Of a DNA stretch of 19,959 nucleotides, positions 1 to 8,716 are shown piece after piece. The DNA is taken from assembly GCA_964609215.1 (NCBI GenBank), contig CAZSQZ010000026.1:1-19959 (forward strand). The letters are read 5' to 3'. The DNA is from JABDKJ01 sp964609215. Its GTDB lineage: Bacteria > Bacteroidota > Bacteroidia > Flavobacteriales_D > JABDKJ01. The notes beneath the pieces are model-generated. The model worked only from the letters and a program-made list of their open reading frames with translations, did no database searches and was not told the origin of the DNA. The first letter of the stretch is position 1; every line of letters starts with the position of its first letter. The position numbers and the translations under genes are program-made.

Positions 1-3000
1 TAACTGAAACGTGTGGTGAGACTTTCATCATGGTTAGAACATATACAGCTACTGACGATTGTGGTAACACTGCTACTGATACGCAAACGATTACTGTTGT
101 TGATACTACGGCTCCTACTTTAACTGTTGCTCCAGACTTAAATCTGGAATGTGATGAGCCTGTTCCGGCTCCTTCATATAATGCAAATGATACATGTGGA
201 GATGTGTCTGTAATAGTTACTGAAACTTCAAATGGAGATTGTACTCAGTCAATTGTAAGAACATATACTGCTACTGATGAGTGTGGAAATGTTACTGAAG
301 CAACTCAAACTATTACGATTACGGATACAACAAACCCAACATTAACTGTTGGACCTAATCTAACTTTAGAATGTGATGAGGATGTTCCTGCACCTTCTTA
401 TGAGGCAGATGATAATTGTAATGAAGTTGTTGTTACTGTTGATGAAGTAGTAACTCCTGGAGCTTGTGCTCAAGAGTATACTTTAACAAGAACATATACT
501 GCTACTGATGCTTGTGGAAATTCAACTTCTGCAACTCAGGTTATTAATGTTCAAGATACAACAGCTCCTACTCAGGATGCTCCTCAAATTTCTAATTTAG
601 ATGTTGACTGCAGTATTTTGAATGCTCAGACAGTATATGATTATGCAAATGGTTTATTAACTCCAGCTGAAGAGCAGGCGTTCTTTAACTTTGCAAGATC
701 TTTATTCTTCCAAAATGGTTTAGTTCCTACTAATGCTCAAGATAATTGTGATGATGATCCAGTTATTGTTGAAACTGCATTTGAAGCTTTAGATTGCGAT
801 GCTGTTTCTTGTCCTGCTGTTGGTCAATTGGCGTGCACTTTCACTCCAACTGATGAATGTGGAAACGAAGGTGCTTCTATCACAACAACTATAACAGTAA
901 TTGATGAAGAAGCTCCAGTATTAGATGGTATACCTTCTGATATTACAGTTGAATGTAACGAAGTTCCAGATCCTGCAGTAGTTACTGCTACTGATAATTG
1001 TTGGGGAGAAGAAACAGTAACATTCTCTGAAGAGATGATATTAGGAAATTGCCCAGGTAACTATACGTTAATTAGAACTTGGTCTTCTTCTGATAAGTGT
1101 GATAATACATCTACTGCTTCTCAGACAATAACTGTTCAAGATACAAATGCTCCGGTATTTGACTCAGTTCCAGAAGATGGAACATTTGAATGCGATAATG
1201 TACCAGGTCCTGCTGCACCAACTGCTTCTGATCTTTGTTCAGATGTTACTGTGGTAACAACAGAAGAGATTACTCCTGGTGATTGTGAAGATCACTACTA
1301 CATTACTTACACTTATACTGCGAGTGATGAATGTGGAAATTCAGATTCAGTTTCTCAAACTTATGAGGTTGTGGATACAACTGCACCTGTAATTGATCCT
1401 ATTCCATTACAGATTTCAGTTCCTTGTGAAGATGTTCCAGATCCTGCTGATGTAACTGCTACGGATAATTGTGATGATGATGTTACAATTATGTTTATGG
1501 AGAATAATTTCTCTGGCGGTTGTGCTGGTGTTCTTGAAAGAATCTGGATCGCTAAAGATAACTGCGGAAATGAATCTCAAATTATACAATTTGTTAATTT
1601 AATTGATGAGTCAGCTCCTACATTCTCTGAAGATCCTCAGGATATTACAATAGAATGTGATGAAGCAGTTCCTGCTCCTACAGTAATTACTGTTGAGGAT
1701 AACTGTACAGAGCCTACTATGACATTCTCAGAACAAATAATAGATGGAGATTGCCCTCAAGAATATTCAATAGTGAGAACGTATACTGCTGTTGATGAGT
1801 GTGAAAACATGAGCTCAGTTTCTTACACTGTATTTGTTGTTGACACAACTGCTCCAGAATTTACTTCTGTAGCACAAGACTTATCTCTTGAATGTGATGA
1901 AACAGTTCCTGCTCCTTCTGCTACTGCAGAAGATAATTGTGGAGATGTAACAATGGATGTAAGTGAGGTTACTACTCCTGGAGATTGCCCACAAGAATAT
2001 ACTCTTGTAAGAACGTATACAGCTACTGATGAATGTGGTAATTCTTCAGTTGCAACTCAAACTATTGTAGTTGAAGACACTACTGCTCCAACATTATCTC
2101 CACTTCCTGCTGATACTTCGGCAGAATGTGATGATGTTCCTAGAGCGGAAGACGTTATAGCTGTTGATAATTGTGCTGGTGCTGTTATGGTTCAATTCTC
2201 TGAAGAGTTAATCCCTGGTCCATGTGACTATACTTATACTCTAATAAGAACTTGGACTGCTGCTGATGATTGTGGAAATACTGTTTCTCATACTCAGACA
2301 ATTGAAGTTGAAGACACTACTGCTCCAACTTTCACAAGCACTCCTGATGATGAAACAGTAGAATGTGATAATATCCCAGCTCCTGCAAATAATGTTGCTG
2401 CTGAAGATAACTGCGATCCTAATGTTACAATAACCTTATCTGAATCATCAGAACCAGGTCAATGTCCTCAGGAGTCGTTCATCTTCAGAACATGGACTGC
2501 TACTGATGATTGTGGAAATTCTAGTTCTTACACTCAAACGATTACTGTTGTTGATACTACAGACCCTGTATTAACTGTTGCTCCTAATGCTGTTATCGAA
2601 TGCGATGAAGCTATTCCAGCACCAGACTATACGGTAAGTGATAACTGTGGAGATCCTACTGTATCTGTTTCGGAAACTGAAACTGGAGACTCTTGTGAGT
2701 TAGTTGTAACTAGAACATATGTTGCAAATGATGGTTGTGGAAATACAACTACTGCAACTCAAACAATAACAATCCTTGATACAACAGCTCCAACTTTAAC
2801 AGTTGCTGCTGATGAAACAATTGAGTGTGGTGACGATGTTCCTGCACCTGATTACAGTACTGATGATAACTGTAATGAAGTAAATGTAACTGTAGAGCCA
2901 GTTATTACAGAAACTTGCGGTGAAACTTACATTATGGTAAGAACATATACTGCTACTGATTTATGTGGTAACAGTACTTCTGCTACTCAGACTATTACAG

Positions 3001-6000
3001 TAGTAGACACTACAAACCCTTCATTGGATATTCCTGCTGATGTAACACTTGAATGTGGAACTGATGTTCCATCTCCAAGTTATGACGCTTCAGATATTTG
3101 TGGAGACGTAGATGTAACATTTGAAGATGTTCTTACTGAATTATGTGGTGACACTTATGAAATAGCTAGAACGTATACTGCAACAGATGAATGCGGTAAT
3201 TCTACTAGTGATACACAAACAATCACTTTTGTTGATACAACACCTCCTTCTATTGAAGCAGCTGCTGATTTAACAATTGAATGTGGTAATCCAATTCCAG
3301 CTGCTGACTATGATTCTTCTGATTCTTGTGGTGATGTAACAGTTACCGTTTCTGAATCTCAAGTTGATATGTGTGGTGGAACTTATACTTTAACAAGAGT
3401 ATATACTGCTGAAGATGCTTGTGGTAATACTGCTTCTGATTCTCAAGTAATTACTGTTATTGATACTACAGATCCTTTCTTCACTACTCCTGTTCCTGCA
3501 GATGCAGATGTTGAGTGTGATGCAGTTCCTGCTGCACCAGCAATTGGTGTTCCTGGTGGGATTAACGCTGGAGACGATTGTTCATCAGTTGAAATCACTT
3601 TCAACGAGCAAATCAATCAAGGTGAATGTGAAGATTCTTATACTATTATCAGAACTTGGACAGTAACAGATGATTGTGACAATTCAATTTCTGCTTCTCA
3701 AACAATAAATGTTTCAGATACTACTGCTCCTACTTTCGATGTAATTCCATCTGATGAAGCTGTAGAATGTGATGATGTACCTCCAGCAAGTATGGTAACA
3801 GCATCTGACAACTGTGATAATGATGTTGAAGTTGTTTACGAAGAACTTACGTTCTCTGGTGGATGTGTTGGTGTTCTTCAAAGAACTTGGACAGCTACTG
3901 ATAACTGTGGTAATCAATCTGTAATTATGCAGTTTGTTACATTGTTAGATAATACTGCTCCAGTAATTGAAGATTGTCCTGCAGATGCTACTTATAATTG
4001 TGATGAAGCTGTTCCAGCTGCTCCAGAATTGATAGCTACAGATAACTGTTCTGATGTGAACATAACTTTCAATGAAGAAGTTATTGACGGTTCTTGTCCT
4101 CAAGAATATTCAATTGTTAGAACATGGACTGCTACTGATAATTGTAACAATACATCAACTTGTTCTCAGACAATCACTATTGTAGATGATGAGGCTCCTG
4201 TATTTACATTTGTTGCAGCAGATGCTACTATCGAATGTTCTGACAGTCCTGCTGCTCAAGGTGCTGAAGCAACTGATAACTGTGGTGATGTTACAATTAC
4301 TTCAAGTGAGGTAATTACTCCTGGATCTTGTCCTCAAGAGTATACATTAACTATTACTTATACAGCAACAGATGAATGTGGAAACGCTTCAACTGCTACT
4401 CAGGTAATCAATGTTCAAGATACTACTGCTCCTGTATTATCAAATATTCCTGCTGATATAACTGTATCATGCGGTAATGTTCCTGCTGTTACTAATCCAA
4501 CAGCAACTGATAACTGTGGAGATGTAGATATTTCATTCAGTCAGTTTGGATATAACGGAACAGATTGCTCAGGTGTGTTGACTAGACAATGGACAGCTAC
4601 TGATGAATGTGGAAACTCTGCTACTGCTACTCAAACAATAACTATTATTGATGAGATAGCACCAGAGCTTTCTTCTGAGCCTGCAAATGCTACAGTTGAA
4701 TGTGATAATGTACCTGCTGCTGCTAACGTAACAGCAAGTGACAACTGCGATACAGATGTTAATGTAGACTTCACAGAAACTATAATTGATGGAAACTGTG
4801 AAAATGCATATACAATTATTAGAACTTGGGTTGCAACTGATGACTGTGATAATGAAACTTCACATACTCAGACTATCAATGTAGTTGATACTACTGCTCC
4901 GGTGTTTGTTTCTACTCCTCCTTCTCAGATGGATGTTGAATGTGATGACGTTCCTTCTGCGGATGACTTGATAGCAACAGATAATTGTGATAATGATGTT
5001 ACAATAGAATTTACTGAGCAAAACCTTTCTGGTGGATGTGCAGGTACAGTTAGAAGAACTTGGGTTGCTACAGACAACTGTGGAAACGAAGCGACTTTCG
5101 AGCAATTCTTATTCTTATTTGATAACACTGCTCCAGAAGCTACTGTTCCAGCTGATTACTCTATTGATTGTGATGAAGATCTTGCTCCTTTTGAAGCAGC
5201 AACTTTCACTGACAATTGCAGTAATGTAGATGTTGTATTTGATGAGACTGTTATTGATGGTGCTTGTGAAGGTTCATATTTCTTAATTAGAACATGGACT
5301 GGAACAGATGAATGTGATAATACAACTACTGTTTCTCAAACGATTACAGTAACGGATAATGAAGCTCCAACTATTAGCGGTGCTCCTGCTGATGTTACTG
5401 TAGAGTGTGGAAATGTTCCTGCTCCTGCAAACGTAACTTCTCAAGATAACTGTGGAGACTCTTTCTTAGTATTCTCTGAATCTCATGTAGATGGTGATTG
5501 TCCTCAATCTTACACTATAGTAAGAACATGGACTGCTACTGATGGATGTGATAATGCAGCTTCTGTTTCTCAAACGATTACAGTTGTTGATACTACTGCT
5601 CCTGTTATTTCTGGAGACTTCGACAATGCTACTGTAAGTTGTGAAAATGTACCAGCTGCACCAAGTGCATCTGCTATAGATAATTGCGATGCTGATGTAG
5701 ATTTAGAGTTGAATGAAGTTATTACTCCAGGTTCTTGTGAAGATTCATACACTATTACTAGAACATGGACTGCTACTGATGATTGTGGAAACGCTTCTTC
5801 AGTTAGTCAGACAATAGAAGTAATAGATGAAGTTGCTCCAGTTCTTACAAATCTTCCTGATGACATGACTGTTGAGTGTGGAACTGTTCCTGCTCCTGCT
5901 AATGTAGATGCAGTTGATACATGTGATGATGATGTTGAAATTACGTTCAGCCAGTTTGGATACAATGGAACTGATTGCAGCGGTCAACTTCAAAGAGTTT

Positions 6001-8630
6001 GGGTTGCTACTGATAATTGTGGTAATGAGTCTACGTATACTCAAGTAATTACAATTGTTGATACTACTGACCCAGAATTTACAAGTACTTTACCTGTAGA
6101 TATGGAAGTTGAGTGTAATGAAGTACCAAATGCTCCTGTTGTAACTGCTTCTGATAACTGTGGCGATGCTACTGTTACTCTTGAAGAAACAATTATACAG
6201 GGTAACTGTGAAAATGCTTATACAATCATTAGAACATGGACTGCTGAAGATGAGTGTGATAATACAATATCTCATACTCAGGAGATTGAAGTTTCTGATA
6301 ATACTGCTCCAGTATTCGTAGATGTTCCTGCAGATACAAGTATTGATTGTCAGGATACTCCAAATCCTGAGGATGTAACAGTAACTGATAATTGTGATAA
6401 TGACGTGAGCGTTACAGTTGAAGAAACAATGTTCAGCGGTGGTTGTGTTGGTGTTATTCAGAGAACTTATACTGCGGTAGATAATTGTGGTAACACTTCT
6501 GAGTATACTCAGTTCATTACATTAGAAGATAACGATGCACCTACTTTCGTAGGAGCTCCTGAAGATGTAACTGTTGAATGTGATAATATTCCAGATGCTC
6601 CAACTGTTACTGCTGATGACAACTGTTTCGATGATGTAGAGGTTGTTTACAATGAAACAACAAATGGTTCAGGATGTAACTTTACAATTACTAGAACATG
6701 GACTGCTGAAGACGGATGTAACAACGTTGCAACACACGTTCAAACTATTACAGTAGTTGATACTGAAGCTCCTGTATTTACATCTGCTCCTGCTAGTACT
6801 ACTGTAATGTGTGATAACGTTCCTAGTCCTGCTACAGCAACTGCTTCTGATAACTGTGGTTCAGCTACTGTTTCAATGACAGAGGTTACAACAGATGGTT
6901 GTCCTTATCAAATCATTAGAACGTATACTGCTGAAGATGCTTGTGGAAACACTGCGGTTCATGTACAGACTATTGATGTAGTTGATAATACTAATCCTAC
7001 ATTCGATAACTTCCCAGCTGATGAAATCATCGATTGTTCGGATGTTTCAGTTGCTCCAGTGGTAACTGCATCTGACAACTGTGATACTAATGTTGATGTT
7101 GTGTTAACTGAAACTACAGTTGTAGACGATTGCACTACCGTAATTACAAGAACATGGGTTGCAACTGATGCATGTGGAAATACTGCTACTCAGTTACAGA
7201 CGGTAACATTCGAAGACAATACTGCTCCAGTATTTGATCCTGCTACTGTTCCTGGAGATGTAACGGCTGATTGTGATAATCTACCAAAATTAGCATCTCC
7301 AAGTGCTACTGATGATTGTCACGATGCTAACATCACATTCTCTGAAGAAGTAACAAATGAAGTTTGTCCTGGAACTTATACATTAATAAGAACATGGACT
7401 GCAAATGATGGATGTGGAAATTCTAGCTCAGTATCTCAAACGATTACTGTTGAAGATAATGACGCTCCTGAGTTTGTTAGCTTCCCAGAAGATGAAACAT
7501 TTGTTTGTGGTGATGAAATCCCAGCTGCTGAAATGCCAGAAGTTGAAGATGCATGCTCTAGTGTTACATTAACTCTTGAGGAAGAAATAGTAGGTCAAAC
7601 TGAGTTAAATCCAGCATGTGAATTAACTACTCCGGTAGATGGTGTTGTTGGAGATATTTGGGCTCTATTCTTACCAGGTGTAGGAAGTGGAAACTTTGTG
7701 TTCGATATCAATAATGGATCATTCCAAGTTGTTGACCTTGGTGGAGGTAACTTACAAGGTATATTCACTGGTAGAGTTTACGATCCTGAAAATCCATGTT
7801 ATGCATTCTTCATTGAAGGATATATGATAAACAAATTGGATTGGGCTACATGGAGTTCTATGTTGACTACTTCTGCTCCATTTGTGAACAGATCATTCAA
7901 AGATGATGCTATGGCTGCTGCTGCTCTTGGTGGAAACCTTGAAGAGACTTGGGAATACTGGGAATTATCTAGTGATACTAAGTTAATTGGTGATGATTGC
8001 CTTGAAGGTGATGTATTGACATTAAGTCATGCTCCATCTAACTTGTTCTTCGGATTCCAAGTTGGTCTAGCTGCTAACAACAGAAATGCTGAATACGGAA
8101 TGGGTACTTGGTTCTCTTATGATGGTGAAATCAATGGTAATTCTGTTAGTGGAATTGGTGACTTCGCATTCGATACGTTCTGCCCACCTTGTGAGTATAC
8201 TATCACAAGAACATGGACTGCTACTGATGATTGTGGAAACTCTGTTTCTCAAACTCAAACAATTACTGTTGTTGATCCTGAAGATGCAGGTGGAGTACAA
8301 GATGGTGTAATTGGTGACTTGGATATTGATCCTACATTCACAGATTCTCCTTCTCCAGATAAGTTCACTTATAAGATGGTAGCTGCTCCTAACCCAACTT
8401 CTGATAATAGTACTATTACATTCTCTATCTCTGAAGATGATAATGTAAGATTAGAAGTATTCTCAATGAGTGGTAAGAAAGTTGCAGAACTTTATACTGG
8501 TCAGGTTGAGAAAGATCAAGCTTACAGATTAAACTTCGATGGAAGCAATTTAGCTACAGGTATATATATCTATAAGTTAACTACTGCTAACAATGGAGAA
8601 TATCACGATAAAATCATTGTTACTAAGTAA
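1..8630 (+). CDS. Giant T9SS-exported HYR-like repeat surface protein (5' partial)
   Basis: The reading frame is open from the left edge (first full codon at base 3), and the residues before the first ATG at base 30 match the repeat, so the true start is outside the window. About 2875 residues are visible. They consist of about 33 tandem units of 75-80 residues. Each unit typically reads ECD..VP, then DNC, a third Cys near GDC, RTWTATDDCGN, and QTITVVDTTAP. This is the HYR-like Ig-fold type common in secreted Bacteroidota proteins. Most units carry four Cys, suggesting two disulfides each. Unit 4 contains a helical insert, and the last unit is split by a ~196-residue domain. The C-terminal ~89 residues are a T9SS type A sorting domain, so export across the outer membrane and surface attachment or release is expected. 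A role in adhesion or gliding is inferred from architecture only. The protein is rich in Thr and Asp and very acidic. A terminator follows the stop codon. Confidence 0.93.
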   Translation, partial: TETCGETFIMVRTYTATDDCGNTATDTQTITVVDTTAPTLTVAPDLNLECDEPVPAPSYNANDTCGDVSVIVTETSNGDCTQSIVRTYTATDECGNVTEATQTITITDTTNPTLTVGPNLTLECDEDVPAPSYEADDNCNEVVVTVDEVVTPGACAQEYTLTRTYTATDACGNSTSATQVINVQDTTAPTQDAPQISNLDVDCSILNAQTVYDYANGLLTPAEEQAFFNFARSLFFQNGLVPTNAQDNCDDDPVIVETAFEALDCDAVSCPAVGQLACTFTPTDECGNEGASITTTITVIDEEAPVLDGIPSDITVECNEVPDPAVVTATDNCWGEETVTFSEEMILGNCPGNYTLIRTWSSSDKCDNTSTASQTITVQDTNAPVFDSVPEDGTFECDNVPGPAAPTASDLCSDVTVVTTEEITPGDCEDHYYITYTYTASDECGNSDSVSQTYEVVDTTAPVIDPIPLQISVPCEDVPDPADVTATDNCDDDVTIMFMENNFSGGCAGVLERIWIAKDNCGNESQIIQFVNLIDESAPTFSEDPQDITIECDEAVPAPTVITVEDNCTEPTMTFSEQIIDGDCPQEYSIVRTYTAVDECENMSSVSYTVFVVDTTAPEFTSVAQDLSLECDETVPAPSATAEDNCGDVTMDVSEVTTPGDCPQEYTLVRTYTATDECGNSSVATQTIVVEDTTAPTLSPLPADTSAECDDVPRAEDVIAVDNCAGAVMVQFSEELIPGPCDYTYTLIRTWTAADDCGNTVSHTQTIEVEDTTAPTFTSTPDDETVECDNIPAPANNVAAEDNCDPNVTITLSESSEPGQCPQESFIFRTWTATDDCGNSSSYTQTITVVDTTDPVLTVAPNAVIECDEAIPAPDYTVSDNCGDPTVSVSETETGDSCELVVTRTYVANDGCGNTTTATQTITILDTTAPTLTVAADETIECGDDVPAPDYSTDDNCNEVNVTVEPVITETCGETYIMVRTYTATDLCGNSTSATQTITVVDTTNPSLDIPADVTLECGTDVPSPSYDASDICGDVDVTFEDVLTELCGDTYEIARTYTATDECGNSTSDTQTITFVDTTPPSIEAAADLTIECGNPIPAADYDSSDSCGDVTVTVSESQVDMCGGTYTLTRVYTAEDACGNTASDSQVITVIDTTDPFFTTPVPADADVECDAVPAAPAIGVPGGINAGDDCSSVEITFNEQINQGECEDSYTIIRTWTVTDDCDNSISASQTINVSDTTAPTFDVIPSDEAVECDDVPPASMVTASDNCDNDVEVVYEELTFSGGCVGVLQRTWTATDNCGNQSVIMQFVTLLDNTAPVIEDCPADATYNCDEAVPAAPELIATDNCSDVNITFNEEVIDGSCPQEYSIVRTWTATDNCNNTSTCSQTITIVDDEAPVFTFVAADATIECSDSPAAQGAEATDNCGDVTITSSEVITPGSCPQEYTLTITYTATDECGNASTATQVINVQDTTAPVLSNIPADITVSCGNVPAVTNPTATDNCGDVDISFSQFGYNGTDCSGVLTRQWTATDECGNSATATQTITIIDEIAPELSSEPANATVECDNVPAAANVTASDNCDTDVNVDFTETIIDGNCENAYTIIRTWVATDDCDNETSHTQTINVVDTTAPVFVSTPPSQMDVECDDVPSADDLIATDNCDNDVTIEFTEQNLSGGCAGTVRRTWVATDNCGNEATFEQFLFLFDNTAPEATVPADYSIDCDEDLAPFEAATFTDNCSNVDVVFDETVIDGACEGSYFLIRTWTGTDECDNTTTVSQTITVTDNEAPTISGAPADVTVECGNVPAPANVTSQDNCGDSFLVFSESHVDGDCPQSYTIVRTWTATDGCDNAASVSQTITVVDTTAPVISGDFDNATVSCENVPAAPSASAIDNCDADVDLELNEVITPGSCEDSYTITRTWTATDDCGNASSVSQTIEVIDEVAPVLTNLPDDMTVECGTVPAPANVDAVDTCDDDVEITFSQFGYNGTDCSGQLQRVWVATDNCGNESTYTQVITIVDTTDPEFTSTLPVDMEVECNEVPNAPVVTASDNCGDATVTLEETIIQGNCENAYTIIRTWTAEDECDNTISHTQEIEVSDNTAPVFVDVPADTSIDCQDTPNPEDVTVTDNCDNDVSVTVEETMFSGGCVGVIQRTYTAVDNCGNTSEYTQFITLEDNDAPTFVGAPEDVTVECDNIPDAPTVTADDNCFDDVEVVYNETTNGSGCNFTITRTWTAEDGCNNVATHVQTITVVDTEAPVFTSAPASTTVMCDNVPSPATATASDNCGSATVSMTEVTTDGCPYQIIRTYTAEDACGNTAVHVQTIDVVDNTNPTFDNFPADEIIDCSDVSVAPVVTASDNCDTNVDVVLTETTVVDDCTTVITRTWVATDACGNTATQLQTVTFEDNTAPVFDPATVPGDVTADCDNLPKLASPSATDDCHDANITFSEEVTNEVCPGTYTLIRTWTANDGCGNSSSVSQTITVEDNDAPEFVSFPEDETFVCGDEIPAAEMPEVEDACSSVTLTLEEEIVGQTELNPACELTTPVDGVVGDIWALFLPGVGSGNFVFDINNGSFQVVDLGGGNLQGIFTGRVYDPENPCYAFFIEGYMINKLDWATWSSMLTTSAPFVNRSFKDDAMAAAALGGNLEETWEYWELSSDTKLIGDDCLEGDVLTLSHAPSNLFFGFQVGLAANNRNAEYGMGTWFSYDGEINGNSVSGIGDFAFDTFCPPCEYTITRTWTATDDCGNSVSQTQTITVVDPEDAGGVQDGVIGDLDIDPTFTDSPSPDKFTYKMVAAPNPTSDNSTITFSISEDDNVRLEVFSMSGKKVAELYTGQVEKDQAYRLNFDGSNLATGIYIYKLTTANNGEYHDKIIVTK
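612..740 (+). other. 43-residue helical insert inside repeat unit 4
   Basis: Between the first Cys (codon 609-611) and the DNC motif (codon 741) of unit 4, a normal unit has roughly 15-20 residues of VPAP-type spacer. Here it is replaced by a 43-residue segment that includes YANGLLTPAEEQAFFNFARS. The run of Ala, Glu, Phe and Arg looks alpha-helical, unlike the beta-rich repeats. The rest of unit 4 is also atypical: it has extra Cys (DCDAVSC, LAC) and lacks the RTWTATD strand, although it keeps TDECGN. This is a domain-internal feature, not a separate gene. Confidence 0.7.
7593..8180 (+). other. ~196-residue domain nested in the last HYR-like unit
   Basis: The last unit starts at 7473 with a usual ECD-like segment (FVCGDEIPAA) and an LTLEEEI strand. 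It resumes only at 8181 with CPPCEYTITRTWTATDDCGN. The ~196 residues between do not follow the repeat. They are rich in Gly, Asn and aromatic residues, with segments such as GDIWALFLPGVGSGNF, IFTGRVYDPENPCYAFFIEG, HAPSNLFFGFQVGLAANN and YGMGTWFSYDGEINGNSVSG. The alternating hydrophobic pattern suggests a beta-sandwich or jelly-roll fold, possibly a binding module. I do not recognise a named family. Its position next to the sorting domain would put it at the membrane-proximal end. Confidence 0.7.
8361..8627 (+). other. T9SS type A C-terminal sorting domain of the giant protein
   Basis: The last 89 residues show the standard type A sorting pattern: AAPNPTSDNSTITFSI at the front, LEVFSMSGKKVAELY in the middle, NLATGIYIYKL, and a basic end KIIVTK. 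In Bacteroidota this domain directs outer membrane passage through the T9SS translocon and is usually cleaved off during surface attachment by the PorU sortase. A short acidic linker with DGVIGDLDIDPTFTDSPSPD separates it from the last repeat. Confidence 0.92.
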
Positions 8631-8648
8631 CAAACGATTATAAATTTC

Positions 8649-8686
8649 AAAACCCTGATCACAATGTGGTCAGGGTTTTTTTATTT
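8649..8686 (+). terminator. Intrinsic terminator after the giant gene
   Basis: A hairpin with a 14-bp stem (bases 8649-8662 pairing with 8666-8679, one T-G wobble) and a 3-base loop is followed by a T run (8676-8682, then more Ts). It starts 18 bases after the stop codon at 8630. It should end the giant-gene transcript, making the acyltransferase gene downstream a new transcription unit. Confidence 0.85.
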
Positions 8687-8716
8687 CTATATTTAGCGTA
8701 TCAGAATAAGTTTCCT

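Larger units (their letters stand above)
3..8270 (+). repeat. Tandem array of ~33 coding HYR-like units (~234 bp period)
   Basis: I count one partial unit at the left edge, 31 full-type units and one final unit interrupted by an inserted domain. The unit is about 78 codons, so the DNA period is about 234 bp. Units are diverged in protein and at synonymous sites, but short stretches stay identical: a 32-bp string encoding the RTWTATDDCGN region is the same at 2487-2518, 5760-5791 and 8208-8239. Recurring variants are visible: an FSGGC type (units 7, 17, 22, 28) and a QFGYNGTDCSG type (units 20, 26). The unit numbering is mine, made by eye from the left edge. Confidence 0.9.

Noticed and set aside
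30..32. ATG as the start of the giant gene
   Set aside because: The frame is open to the left edge, and the preceding residues (ETCGETFI) match the same part of another repeat unit, so this Met is internal.
3..8270. Regular repeats as a CRISPR array or non-coding satellite
   Set aside because: The period is about 234 bp, units are diverged, and the whole stretch is one uninterrupted reading frame with conserved protein motifs.
3460..8310. Many short open frames on both strands inside the giant gene
   Set aside because: They are shadows of the repetitive codon pattern, with low-complexity translations and no family resemblance.
8666..8668. GTG as the acyltransferase start
   Set aside because: It lies in the terminator hairpin and adds residues that do not fit the family; TTG at 8717 gives a typical N-terminus and length.
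8688..8695. TATATTTA as a -7 promoter box for the acyltransferase gene
   Set aside because: It matches TAnnTTTG except the last base and has no -33 partner; such matches are common in A/T-rich DNA.
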